Below are positions 1-5,310 of a stretch of DNA of 5,310 nucleotides, one piece after another. Position numbers and translations under genes: made by a program. Position 1 is the first letter of the stretch. Every line of letters starts with the position of its first letter. Where the stretch lies: positions 1 through 5,310 of the forward strand of contig DCUA01000100.1 of assembly GCA_002329675.1 (NCBI GenBank), read 5' to 3'. Under the pieces are notes generated by a model. The model was given only the letters and a program-made list of their open reading frames with translations. It was not told where the DNA came from and did no database searches. The stretch is from Firmicutes bacterium UBA1426. Its GTDB lineage: Bacteria; Bacillota; Clostridia; Peptostreptococcales; Anaerovoracaceae.

Positions 1-366
1 CCCGATAAAGCTTCCATAGGAGATCCAAATGGGGGTCCCGCGCCAAGAGCACCGGGAATGAAGTACACACATTACGCGCCAAAAGCGGAGATGGTGATCC
101 TGCGCGGATCGGCGGACAGTGTGAAGCAGAAAATGGAGGCCATTCGCGCCGAAAGAGAACTAAAAGGTGAAAAGGTCGGCATCGTACTCTTTGAAGAAGA
201 AGAGTTCACAACAGCAGCCCGGGATTTCTTTGCCAGGCTGCGGGAACTGGACGATGAAAATGTCGATTTGATTCTGGCTGGGGCCCTGAGCCAGGAAAAC
301 TCCATCGGGCTTGCAGTGATGAACCGAATGCTGAAGGCTGCAGGATATAATATAATCGATGTTTAA
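1..366 (+). CDS. Threonylcarbamoyl-AMP synthase (Sua5/YwlC type), 3' part only
   Basis: The reading frame is open from the first base to TAA at 364-366, giving the last 121 residues; the start and the catalytic YrdC domain lie outside the window. What is seen is the linker motif PGMKYTHYAP (visible residues 18-27), which in Sua5 proteins joins the YrdC domain to the C-terminal Sua5 domain, followed by that domain and its typical ending around GLAVMNRMLKAAGYNII. The family makes threonylcarbamoyl-adenylate from threonine, bicarbonate and ATP in the cytoplasm, the first step of t6A37 modification of ANN-decoding tRNAs. Having the Sua5 domain marks it as the long Sua5/YwlC form rather than the short TsaC form. 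An ATG inside the linker (58-60) is only an internal Met, because the motif begins upstream of it. The link to rpiB and upp downstream is common in Firmicutes. Confidence 0.9.
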   Translation, partial: PDKASIGDPNGGPAPRAPGMKYTHYAPKAEMVILRGSADSVKQKMEAIRAERELKGEKVGIVLFEEEEFTTAARDFFARLRELDDENVDLILAGALSQENSIGLAVMNRMLKAAGYNIIDV

Positions 367-377
367 ATTATAACTAA

Positions 378-504
378 TATTTCGGATTGGAGAGTGCACT
401 CTGGCGAGTACAAGCAAATGCCAACAAGGCAGGACGGACAGTCTCGATGGTATGGCATGCAGCGCGTGCTTATCGAGCAGGAGGGTAATCTCCAATCCGA
501 AATA
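378..504 (+). ncRNA. Candidate structured RNA closed by a 16-bp perfect inverted repeat
   Basis: Bases 378-393 (TATTTCGGATTGGAGA) are exactly complementary to 489-504, enclosing about 95 nt. The interior can form more helices: ACTC/GAGT (398-401 with 406-409, loop TGGC); TGCC/GGCA (419-422 with 428-431, loop AACAA); and a longer arm with CTCGAT/ATCGAG (443-448 with 472-477) topped by GCATGC/GCGTGC (455-460 with 464-469, loop AGC). The result would be a multi-branched fold with a long closing stem. It ends about 25 nt before the rpiB ribosome binding site (AGGAGG, 529-534), with no T-run after the stem, so it is not a plain terminator. The strand is assumed from the flanking genes. I could not match it to any riboswitch class I know. 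It could also be a small transposable repeat (MITE), but I see no flanking target duplication. The fold is by eye only. Confidence 0.4.
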
Positions 505-542
505 AGAATAGAACTGAACAATCACAACAGGAGGCGAAGGTT

Positions 543-971
543 ATGAAACTTGCACTTGCAGCCGACCATGGCGGATATGAGCTAAAGGAACTGATAATAG
601 GGTATTTGAGTAACCGGGATGATCTAGAGCTAATAGATCTTGGCACCAATTCCTGCGATTCGGTGGATTACCCGAAGTACGGCAGGGAATGTGCCGAGTT
701 AGTAGCCGCGGGCCAGGCGGATAGGGGCATAGTCTTCTGTGGAACAGGCATTGGGATCTCCATTGCGGCAAACAGGATAAAAGGCGTTCGCTGCGCCCTG
801 GCTACCAATGTCTTTATGGCCGAGATGAGCCGGAAGCACAACAATGCAAACATGCTCGCCCTGGGAGGCCGGGTTTTATCGCCGGAAGAGGCCATCGCTA
901 TCGTGGATGTATGGCTGTCCACGGAGTTTGAAGGAGGACGCCACCAACGCAGAATCGATCTTTTGGACTGA
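543..971 (+). CDS. rpiB: Ribose-5-phosphate isomerase B
   Basis: This 142-residue protein has the usual RpiB length and motifs: ADHGG at 7-11, CGTGIG at 66-71, HNNAN at 99-103 and GGR at 108-110, with the typical C-terminal stretch FEGGRHQRRI (129-138). Cys66 and His99 match in number the catalytic base and ring-opening histidine of E. coli RpiB. It interconverts ribose-5-phosphate and ribulose-5-phosphate in the non-oxidative pentose phosphate pathway in the cytoplasm. The start is set by AGGAGG at 529-534, 8 nt before the ATG. The related LacA/LacB galactose-6-phosphate isomerases are a possible alternative, but the motifs and the position between sua5 and upp favour RpiB. A ywlE-type phosphatase gene often sits just upstream in Firmicutes; here its place is taken by the inverted-repeat element. 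Confidence 0.96.
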   Translation: MKLALAADHGGYELKELIIGYLSNRDDLELIDLGTNSCDSVDYPKYGRECAELVAAGQADRGIVFCGTGIGISIAANRIKGVRCALATNVFMAEMSRKHNNANMLALGGRVLSPEEAIAIVDVWLSTEFEGGRHQRRIDLLD

Positions 972-972
972 A

Positions 973-985
973 GGTGTCTGACACC
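973..985. repeat. Short palindrome GGTGTC-T-GACACC just after rpiB
   Basis: GGTGTCTGACACC is a perfect 6+6 palindrome around a single T, starting 2 bp after the rpiB stop codon. It can form a short hairpin but has no following T-run, so it is a poor intrinsic terminator. I recall palindromes of the form GGTGTC-N-GACACC as dispersed units in bacterial genomes, sometimes near IS200/REP-type transposases. That link is from memory and cannot be tested within this window, which has only one copy. Confidence 0.4.
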
Positions 986-1053
986 ATAGGAACAAAGTCG
1001 TAATTAAATATTTCTAAACAAGGTTCTTCGAGCAGAGAGGGAGGTAAGAAGAA

Positions 1054-1683
1054 ATGGGAAACGTATATGTATTTGATCATCCGCTTATTCAACACAAACT
1101 GGCTATTTTGCGGGACAAAAATACCAGCACCAAGGATTTCAGAGAGCTGGTAAAAGAAATCTCTATGCTCATGACTTTTGAAGCAACCAGAAATCTGCCA
1201 CTGCAGCAGGTGGAAATCGAAACTCCTATTTGTAAGGCTAAAATGTTCATGCTGAAAGGTGAGGATATTGCCATCGTACCGATTTTAAGGGCCGGACTGG
1301 GAATGGTAGAAGGTATGCAGGCTTTGGTTCCCAATGCAAAGGTCGGCCATATCGGTCTGTACCGGGATCCGGAAACCCATTGCCCTGTTGAATATTACTG
1401 CAAGCTTCCTAACGATATCAGCCACAGACAGGTTTTCGTAGTGGATCCCATGCTTGCTACGGGAGGATCGGCAGCCGCTTCCATTGACTTCATCAAAGCC
1501 CGTGGTGGCAAAGATATCATCTTCATGTGCCTGATCGCAGCTCCTGAAGGCATCAAGGTATTGCAGGATGCTCACCCGGATGTGGACATATTCATAGCAG
1601 CCAAAGACAGTCATCTCAACGAGCATGCCTACATCGTACCCGGTCTGGGAGATGCGGGAGACAGGCTCTTTGGGACGAAATAA
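1054..1683 (+). CDS. upp: Uracil phosphoribosyltransferase
   Basis: A full-length 209-residue UPRT. It catalyses uracil + PRPP to UMP + PPi, the pyrimidine salvage step, in the cytoplasm. Key elements are [13 protein letters not shown] (76-88), the PRPP-binding loop DPMLATGGS (131-139), and the uracil-binding C-terminal stretch [16 protein letters not shown] (193-208), all as in bacterial Upp. The start is supported by AGGGAGGT at 1038-1045, 8 nt before the ATG. The gene lies 82 bp after rpiB and 44 bp before tyrS in the same direction, so co-transcription is likely. The biochemical link to rpiB is ribose-5-phosphate, the precursor of PRPP. No PyrR-type attenuator is visible in the upstream gap, which is too short for one and contains only the palindrome at 973-985. 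Nothing looks truncated or altered. Confidence 0.97.
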   Translation: MGNVYVFDHPLIQHKLAILRDKNTSTKDFRELVKEISMLMTFEATRNLPLQQVEIETPICKAKMFMLKGEDIAIVPILRAGLGMVEGMQALVPNAKVGHIGLYRDPETHCPVEYYCKLPNDISHRQVFVVDPMLATGGSAAASIDFIKARGGKDIIFMCLIAAPEGIKVLQDAHPDVDIFIAAKDSHLNEHAYIVPGLGDAGDRLFGTK

Positions 1684-1727
1684 AGGAAAAACAGATAAGG
1701 AACAAAGGCAGTAAGGAGTAGAGTAAA

Positions 1728-2987
1728 ATGTATGAGATCAGCGACAGTGTCAGCAAGCATACGAACGTATATGATGTGCTGAAAGAGAGAGGCTTTATCA
1801 AGCAAACCACCCATGAAGAGGAGATCCGGGAGCTGCTTGGAAAGGAAAAGGTTACCTTCTATATCGGCTTTGATCCCACTGCGGATTCCCTCCATGTGGG
1901 GCATTTCATGCAGGTCATTATCATGATGTATATGCAGAAATACGGTCATACGCCCATCGTTCTGATCGGTGCGGGAACGGCCATGGTCGGAGACCCCTCC
2001 GGAAGGACGGATATGCGCCAGATGATGACTCCGGAGACCATACTGGAAAACGGAGAAAAGTTCAAGAAGACCTTTAGCCGGTTCATCGATTTTGATGGAG
2101 GAAAGGCGATCTGCGACAACAATGCCAACTGGTTGCTGAATCTCAACTATGTGGATTTTGTACGGGATATCGGCAGGCATTTTTCCGTAAACAGGATGCT
2201 TGCGGCAGAGTGCTACAAGCAGCGCCTGGAGACGGGGCTGACTTTCCTGGAGTTCAACTATATGCTGATGCAGGCTTATGACTTTCTTGAGCTTAAACGC
2301 CGTTACAACTGCAAGATGCAGTTTGGCGGAGACGATCAGTGGTCCAATATACTGGCCGGCGTTGATCTGGTGCGCAGAGAGGAACAGGAGCAGGTTTACG
2401 GTATGACCTTCGCACTGCTCACTACCAGCGAGGGTAAGAAAATGGGCAAGACTCAAAAAGGCGCTCTCTGGCTGGATGCGGAGAAGACCACGCCCTATGA
2501 GTTCTACCAGTACTGGAGAAATGTTGAGGATGCTGATGTCCGGACCTGTCTTTCCATGCTCACCTTCCTGCCAATGGAGGAAGTGGAAGCACTCTCCTCT
2601 CTTAAAGATGCGGAAATCAACCGGGCTAAAGAGATCCTGGCTTTTGAAGTTACCAAGCTGGTTCACGGTGAAGAGGAGGCAAATAAAGCCCAGGATGCTG
2701 CCAGAGCTCTCTTTGCCGGCCAGGGTAGTATGGAGGATGTTCCCAAGACAGTGATGCCACAAGAGAAGTTTGAAGGTGAAGGTGTGGGAATTGTTACTCT
2801 GTTAGCGGAAATTAAGCTGGTTCCCAGCAAGGGAGAAGGTTTCCGCACAATAGAACAAGGGGGTCTTTCCATCGACGGAGAAAGAGTGAACGACACCAGG
2901 CTCATGGTAACGAAAGATATGTTTACCGATGGGAAACTGCTTCTGAAGAAAGGCAAGAAAACCTTCCATCTGATCGAATTGAAATAG
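1728..2987 (+). CDS. tyrS: Tyrosyl-tRNA synthetase
   Basis: A 419-residue class I aminoacyl-tRNA synthetase that charges tRNA-Tyr. The Rossmann core has the HIGH-type motif HVGH (56-59) and the KMSKS-type loop KMGKT (238-242). Tyrosine-selecting residues fit the pattern of the Bacillus enzyme: Y45 in [15 protein letters not shown], then Y178, Q182 and D185 in the YMLMQAYD stretch, and Q204 in GGDDQWSN (200-207). The C-terminal 65 or so residues, with [11 protein letters not shown] (379-389), form the S4 RNA-binding domain. AAGGAG at 1713-1718 supports the ATG. About 12 residues precede the usual family start near [11 protein letters not shown], so a slightly later start is possible, though no good alternative codon is visible. 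Only 44 bp separate it from upp, leaving no room for a Tyr T-box leader. A terminator follows at 2997-3032. Confidence 0.97.
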   Translation: MYEISDSVSKHTNVYDVLKERGFIKQTTHEEEIRELLGKEKVTFYIGFDPTADSLHVGHFMQVIIMMYMQKYGHTPIVLIGAGTAMVGDPSGRTDMRQMMTPETILENGEKFKKTFSRFIDFDGGKAICDNNANWLLNLNYVDFVRDIGRHFSVNRMLAAECYKQRLETGLTFLEFNYMLMQAYDFLELKRRYNCKMQFGGDDQWSNILAGVDLVRREEQEQVYGMTFALLTTSEGKKMGKTQKGALWLDAEKTTPYEFYQYWRNVEDADVRTCLSMLTFLPMEEVEALSSLKDAEINRAKEILAFEVTKLVHGEEEANKAQDAARALFAGQGSMEDVPKTVMPQEKFEGEGVGIVTLLAEIKLVPSKGEGFRTIEQGGLSIDGERVNDTRLMVTKDMFTDGKLLLKKGKKTFHLIELK

Positions 2988-2996
2988 GTCATAAAT

Positions 2997-3032
2997 AAAA
3001 GTTGCTCAAGAATTTACTTGAGCAACTTTTTT
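2997..3032. terminator. Bidirectional intrinsic terminator between tyrS and the convergent chemoreceptor-like gene
   Basis: AAAAGTTGCTCAAG (2997-3010) pairs perfectly with CTTGAGCAACTTTT (3017-3030) around the 6-nt loop AATTTA. On the + strand the T-run covers 3027-3032, ending tyrS transcripts 10 bp after its stop codon. On the - strand the stem is followed by TTTTATTTAT, so it can also end the opposite gene. The - strand stop codon TAA (3016-3014) lies in the loop, and the gene's last codons form one arm of the stem. Confidence 0.9.
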
Positions 3033-4261
3033 AATGTTTCTTCGATTTCAGTAGTGGCATCTTTTAATTGTTGTGCCAGATCCTTTATCTGCCTGGCCAC
3101 TTCCGCAAAGCCTTTTGCAGTGTTATTGCCGTAGATTTTCGCCGGAATACCGATTTGAAATATGCCTTTTTTTTCTCTTCTGGCAACGGCGGCGAATTTA
3201 TACACCTTGCCGTCTATAGCTCTCTTTGCGGGGGGTGCCGTAACCACCATTTTAGGGTCAGCCAGAATTTGCATATATGGAGCAGTTTGTCCCTCATTTG
3301 AAAAAGCAAATTGGGTGCCTCCTTCTATATTGGTGAGTTCTACTGCCCCATTTTCGTCTGTGATCCAAAACTCGCCGACACCGCTGCGCTCTGCCAGATC
3401 GACTATGTCATCGCAGGTTATTCCCGGTCTTCTTTCGATTAGTATAGATGCGAGTCTGGCTTCTACTATCATATGCTTACTGAGCAAATCGTCAAATGCT
3501 TGCTTTTCATCTGTAGTATGGGCAGCCTCTATGGAAGCCCTGACCCCCAGAAGGTTGATCTGCTTTGCGATGTTATAAAGGGCATCAACAGAATAATTAA
3601 TGGCATGGCTGTAGCCTCGGATAAAATCCGGATCTCCTTCCGAACCTGCTGACTCACTTGTTGCAGATTCCATTTTACAGTATTCTGCGTTTATATTGTC
3701 GGCCAGGCGTTTAGCCTCCCGGGTCACTACGCCGAAACCGTTGATCGCAATCTGGGCTGAGGCCCTTTCGTAATAGGATCCCAGTTGAATTATGCCGTCC
3801 CGGTCTCTTCTGCCAATCGCCACTGTTTTATACCTGCTGTTGTGGATTGAGCTTTGTGTGGACTTCAATGCTATCTCCAGACCCGGGTTGCTGAGGATTT
3901 TCGTGAATTCCTGTGAATCAAGGCTTGTGCCATTCTTTCCGGGCATGTTCGTGTGCTCGATTATGCCCTTTTCATCGGTAACGTAGAACTCTTCGATGCC
4001 GCATTCCGCTGCAAGCTTCTGACCATCCTGGAACAGAAAGTCGGGATCGTATAATAGTATTTCTGCAAACAGTCTGGCCTGGATCAACAAGTTGCTTTCT
4101 ACAACCTTTTCAAAGCCGGAAAGCAGTTCTGATGCATGTATTACCTCGATGGTCGAGTTGATCGCGAGAAGATTTGACTTGATGGAGATTTGACCCACGG
4201 ATTTGACCTTATCGTAGATTTGATTCCAATGCTCATTTATTACACTTGTTGAACCAGTCAT
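3014..4261 (-). CDS. Soluble chemoreceptor-like protein: two MCP tip hairpins, each split by a sensor-like domain
   Basis: A protein of 415 residues with no membrane segment or signal peptide. Two repeats share one layout. Repeat 1: an N-leg like the MCP tip (SNLLAINSTIEVIHA, 29-43; compare QTNLLALNAAIEAARA), about 130 residues of inserted domain (EFYVTDEKG at 91-99, IIQLG at 157-161), then a C-leg (GFGVVTREAKRLADNI, 175-190; compare GFAVVADEVRKLAE). Repeat 2: an N-leg (INLLGVRASIEAAH, 235-248), an inserted domain (EFWITDENG at 297-305, IFQIG at 367-371), then a C-leg (GFAEVARQIKDLAQQL from 384). The inserted domains resemble Cache/PAS-type sensors; that assignment is inference. The long coiled coils and methylation helices of normal MCPs are absent. 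I chose ATG at 4261 because GAGGTG lies 6-7 nt upstream; an in-frame GTG at 4279 would add six residues. A sigma-28 promoter lies upstream, supporting a chemotaxis or motility role. The ligand is unknown. Confidence 0.85.
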   Translation of the reverse strand: MTGSTSVINEHWNQIYDKVKSVGQISIKSNLLAINSTIEVIHASELLSGFEKVVESNLLIQARLFAEILLYDPDFLFQDGQKLAAECGIEEFYVTDEKGIIEHTNMPGKNGTSLDSQEFTKILSNPGLEIALKSTQSSIHNSRYKTVAIGRRDRDGIIQLGSYYERASAQIAINGFGVVTREAKRLADNINAEYCKMESATSESAGSEGDPDFIRGYSHAINYSVDALYNIAKQINLLGVRASIEAAHTTDEKQAFDDLLSKHMIVEARLASILIERRPGITCDDIVDLAERSGVGEFWITDENGAVELTNIEGGTQFAFSNEGQTAPYMQILADPKMVVTAPPAKRAIDGKVYKFAAVARREKKGIFQIGIPAKIYGNNTAKGFAEVARQIKDLAQQLKDATTEIEETLKKLLK

Positions 4262-4314
4262 TTCCCACCTCACTATCACAAGGCTTATTTTTATGAAGAG
4301 ACCCTGTTTATACT

Positions 4315-4341
4315 TAATCGGCTTTTTTAAGGAATTCTTTA
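4315..4341 (-). promoter_or_regulatory. Sigma-28 (SigD/FliA-type) promoter of the chemoreceptor-like gene
   Basis: Read on the - strand, TAAA (4341-4338) is followed by exactly 15 nt and then GCCGATTA (4322-4315). The flagellar sigma factor consensus is TAAA-N15-GCCGATAA/T, so this is a one-mismatch site with ideal spacing. Transcription would start near 4308, giving a leader of about 45 nt up to ATG 4261. A sigma-A-like TATAAA (4312-4307) lies just downstream but has no credible -35. Confidence 0.8.
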
Positions 4342-4350
4342 GCCCGGTCT

Positions 4351-4390
4351 GTTAACAGTTTCGTAAGGAATAGTTAAGGAACTTTTAATA
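4351..4390 (+). promoter_or_regulatory. Four boxes phased at 11 bp: candidate response-regulator operator
   Basis: Successive 11-bp units begin at 4351 (GTTAACAGTTT), 4362 (CGTAAGGAATA), 4373 (GTTAAGGAACT) and 4384 (TTTAATAGAGT). The TAA core recurs at 4353, 4364, 4375 and 4386. The two central units share TAAGGAA. Direct repeats at one helical turn are how OmpR/PhoB/PhoP-family regulators bind. The array ends about 20 bp before the extended -10 at 4411, where the -35 is weak, the layout of an activator-dependent promoter. Regulator identity is not visible here. The strand is that of the ABC operon it would control. Confidence 0.45.
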
Positions 4391-4410
4391 GAGTATCCTC
4401 GTCTATTATA

Positions 4411-4419
4411 TGGTATTAT
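4411..4419 (+). promoter_or_regulatory. Extended -10 promoter of the ABC-transporter operon
   Basis: TGG-TATTAT (4411-4419) fits an extended -10 (TGN-TATAAT) with one mismatch. The matching -35 position (about 4391-4396, GAGTAT) is far from TTGACA. An alternative -10, TATTAT at 4404-4409, lacks the TG. Transcription from the first would start near 4426, giving a short leader of about 30 nt. Confidence 0.45.
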
Positions 4420-4456
4420 TTTCATGTGAGTTATTGCTTGGTGTTGAGGTGCATTC

Positions 4457-5224
4457 ATGAAGCCGCTTATAGAAGTCAAAAATGTTCGAAAGGTCTACCG
4501 CATGGGCGAAGAAAAGGTGGTAGCTTTAGATGACATCAGTCTCTCCATCCAAAAAGGTGAGATCATCTGTTTGATCGGAGCTTCGGGCTCCGGTAAATCC
4601 ACGTTTCTCAATCTGGTCGCAGGGCTTGAAAAACCTTCACGAGGAGAAATCTATATCGGCGGGGTCCCGATACATAAGTTGAACGAGGAAAAAGTGACCT
4701 TGTTTCGACAGAAGAATATCGGGTTTATATTTCAATCCTTCCACCTGCTTGCCATGCTGACGGCACTGGAGAATGTCAGCCTTCCGTTGATTTTCAGAGG
4801 TGAAGACCGTAAAAAGCGGGATAAGTTAGCCAAGGATATGCTGGAGGCTGTCGGTCTGGTTGGGTTTGAGAAGAGGACGCCATCCAGAATGAGCGGTGGT
4901 CAGCAGCAGAGGGTGGGTATAGCACGAGCATTGGTAGGCCATCCCAAGATCATCTTTGCCGACGAGCCTACGGGCAATCTGGATTCTGCCACATCGAAGG
5001 AGGTAATGAGCCTTATCGTGAAAATGGTGCGGGAAAACAACCAGACTCTGCTCATAGTTACCCATGACCCGGCCATTGCAGCATACGCAGACCGGGTGGT
5101 GACCATCATGGATGGGAATATACTGAACATAGAAGTAAGAAATGCAGGAACAAGGGAAGAACCGGTGCAACAAGAACCGGATATAAATGAATCAAATATA
5201 GAAAAGGGGAAGGATCTGCAATGA
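4457..5224 (+). CDS. ABC transporter ATP-binding protein, MacB/LolD (FtsE-like) family
   Basis: A 255-residue ATPase subunit with all working motifs: Walker A GASGSGKST (41-49), Q-loop glutamine Q93 in FQSFHLL, signature SGGQQQR (146-152), Walker B IIFADE (165-170) with catalytic Glu170, D-loop GNLD (173-176) and switch His203. The VRKVYRMGEEKVVALDD opening and the LENVSLPL stretch after the Q-loop are typical of the MacB/LolD/SalX group, whose partners are FtsX-like permeases. It would sit on the inner face of the membrane and power lipoprotein, peptide or antimicrobial export; the substrate is not deducible. The domain ends near residue 225, leaving a polar, Glu/Gln/Asn-rich tail of about 30 residues, probably disordered. 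GAGGTG (4446-4451) sets the start. The stop overlaps the next start as ATGA (5221-5224), implying translational coupling. Phased boxes upstream suggest two-component control. Confidence 0.95.
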   Translation: MKPLIEVKNVRKVYRMGEEKVVALDDISLSIQKGEIICLIGASGSGKSTFLNLVAGLEKPSRGEIYIGGVPIHKLNEEKVTLFRQKNIGFIFQSFHLLAMLTALENVSLPLIFRGEDRKKRDKLAKDMLEAVGLVGFEKRTPSRMSGGQQQRVGIARALVGHPKIIFADEPTGNLDSATSKEVMSLIVKMVRENNQTLLIVTHDPAIAAYADRVVTIMDGNILNIEVRNAGTREEPVQQEPDINESNIEKGKDLQ

Positions 5225-5310
5225 AGGACACAAAAACAAGAGGTATTGCTGTCGATGCAAAAAACAGGAACAAGGGAAAACGAAATGCAAAATACCTACA
5301 TAAAGGGCTG
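5221..5310 (+). CDS. Start of a gene coupled to the ABC ATPase, probably its permease (5' part only)
   Basis: Thirty codons are open from ATG at 5221 to the window edge, beginning MKDTKTRGIAVDAKNRNKGK. The start overlaps the ATPase stop (ATGA), and AAGGA lies about 7-8 nt upstream inside the ATPase tail. The visible part is very rich in Lys and Arg and has no membrane segment yet. That would suit the cytoplasmic N-terminal tail of an FtsX/MacB-type permease, the usual partner directly after this kind of ATPase. The permease call rests on position only, because no diagnostic motif is inside the window. The charged lead of at least 25 residues is longer than in typical MacB-like permeases, which begin their first membrane helix early. 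An accessory protein such as a MacA-like membrane-fusion protein is the main alternative. Confidence 0.7.
   Translation, partial: MKDTKTRGIAVDAKNRNKGKRNAKYLHKGL

Noticed and set aside
346..356. Two overlapping TATAAT hexamers (346-351 and 351-356) at the end of the sua5 gene
   Set aside because: They could drive the RNA element and rpiB, but no -35-like hexamer lies 16-18 bp upstream and no TG extension is present. They also encode conserved C-terminal residues (YNII), so they are not called as a promoter.
401..407. CTGGCGA inside the inverted-repeat element, recalling the ZTP (pfl) riboswitch start
   Set aside because: The second conserved block of that class (CCGCCTGGGCA type) is absent, and the downstream gene is not a purine or folate gene.
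378..504. Inverted-repeat element as a definite MITE
   Set aside because: The terminal inverted repeats and size would fit, but no target-site duplication is visible outside 378 and 504, and copy number cannot be judged in this window.
1684..1727. Possible tyrosine T-box leader before tyrS
   Set aside because: The gap is only 44 bp, with no T-box sequence, specifier loop or terminator.
1629..2762. Long open frame (377 codons) on the - strand opposite upp and tyrS
   Set aside because: It lies fully antisense to well-supported tyrS, its product has no recognisable motif, and both genes on the other strand are complete with good ribosome sites. It is a shadow of codon bias.
4307..4312. Sigma-A -10 TATAAA on the - strand before the receptor-like gene
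   Set aside because: The matching -35 position reads ATTCCT on the - strand, a poor match. The overlapping sigma-28 site explains the region better.
5145..5278. Exact 14-bp direct repeat CAGGAACAAGGGAA at 5145-5158 and 5265-5278
   Set aside because: It is purine-rich, read in different codon phases in the two genes, and has no flanking structure. It is probably chance in a Lys/Arg/Glu-coding, A/G-rich stretch.

Overview
The window looks like a chromosomal piece of a motile, low-to-mid GC Firmicute, most likely a member of the Clostridia. The reasons are strong AGGAGG-type ribosome binding sites before every gene, the Gram-positive gene order tsaC/sua5 - rpiB - upp, a clostridial-type TyrRS, and a flagellar sigma-28 promoter in front of a chemoreceptor-like gene. 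No genus can be named from sequence reading alone.

Left half (1-2987, + strand): a housekeeping run in one direction. It starts inside the 3' end of a Sua5/TsaC-type threonylcarbamoyl-AMP synthase (tRNA t6A modification). A 176-bp gap follows, holding a 16-bp perfect inverted repeat around about 95 nt with further internal hairpins, which is a candidate structured RNA. Then come rpiB (ribose-5-phosphate isomerase B), upp (uracil phosphoribosyltransferase) and tyrS (tyrosyl-tRNA synthetase). Ribose-5-P made by RpiB feeds PRPP, the co-substrate of Upp. TsaC and TyrS both serve tRNA function. A strong hairpin with a T-run ends the run.

Middle (3014-4261, - strand): a convergent gene for a soluble protein of about 415 residues, the most unusual item here. 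It contains two copies of a module in which the two legs of a methyl-accepting chemotaxis (MCP) signalling hairpin are split at the tip by a sensor-like domain of about 130 residues. Its stop codon lies in the loop of the terminator shared with tyrS. Its upstream region has a near-consensus sigma-28 (SigD/FliA) promoter, TAAA-N15-GCCGATTA.

Right end (4262-5310): a divergent regulatory region carries that sigma-28 promoter, four TTAA/GTAA boxes phased at exactly 11 bp, and an extended -10 promoter. The boxes resemble binding sites of OmpR/PhoB-family response regulators. They precede an ABC-transporter operon: a MacB/LolD-type ATPase gene overlapping by ATGA the start of a second gene cut by the window edge, probably the FtsX/MacB-type permease.

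The main items for follow-up are the tip-interrupted tandem chemoreceptor with its flagellar promoter, the unassigned structured RNA, and the phased operator.
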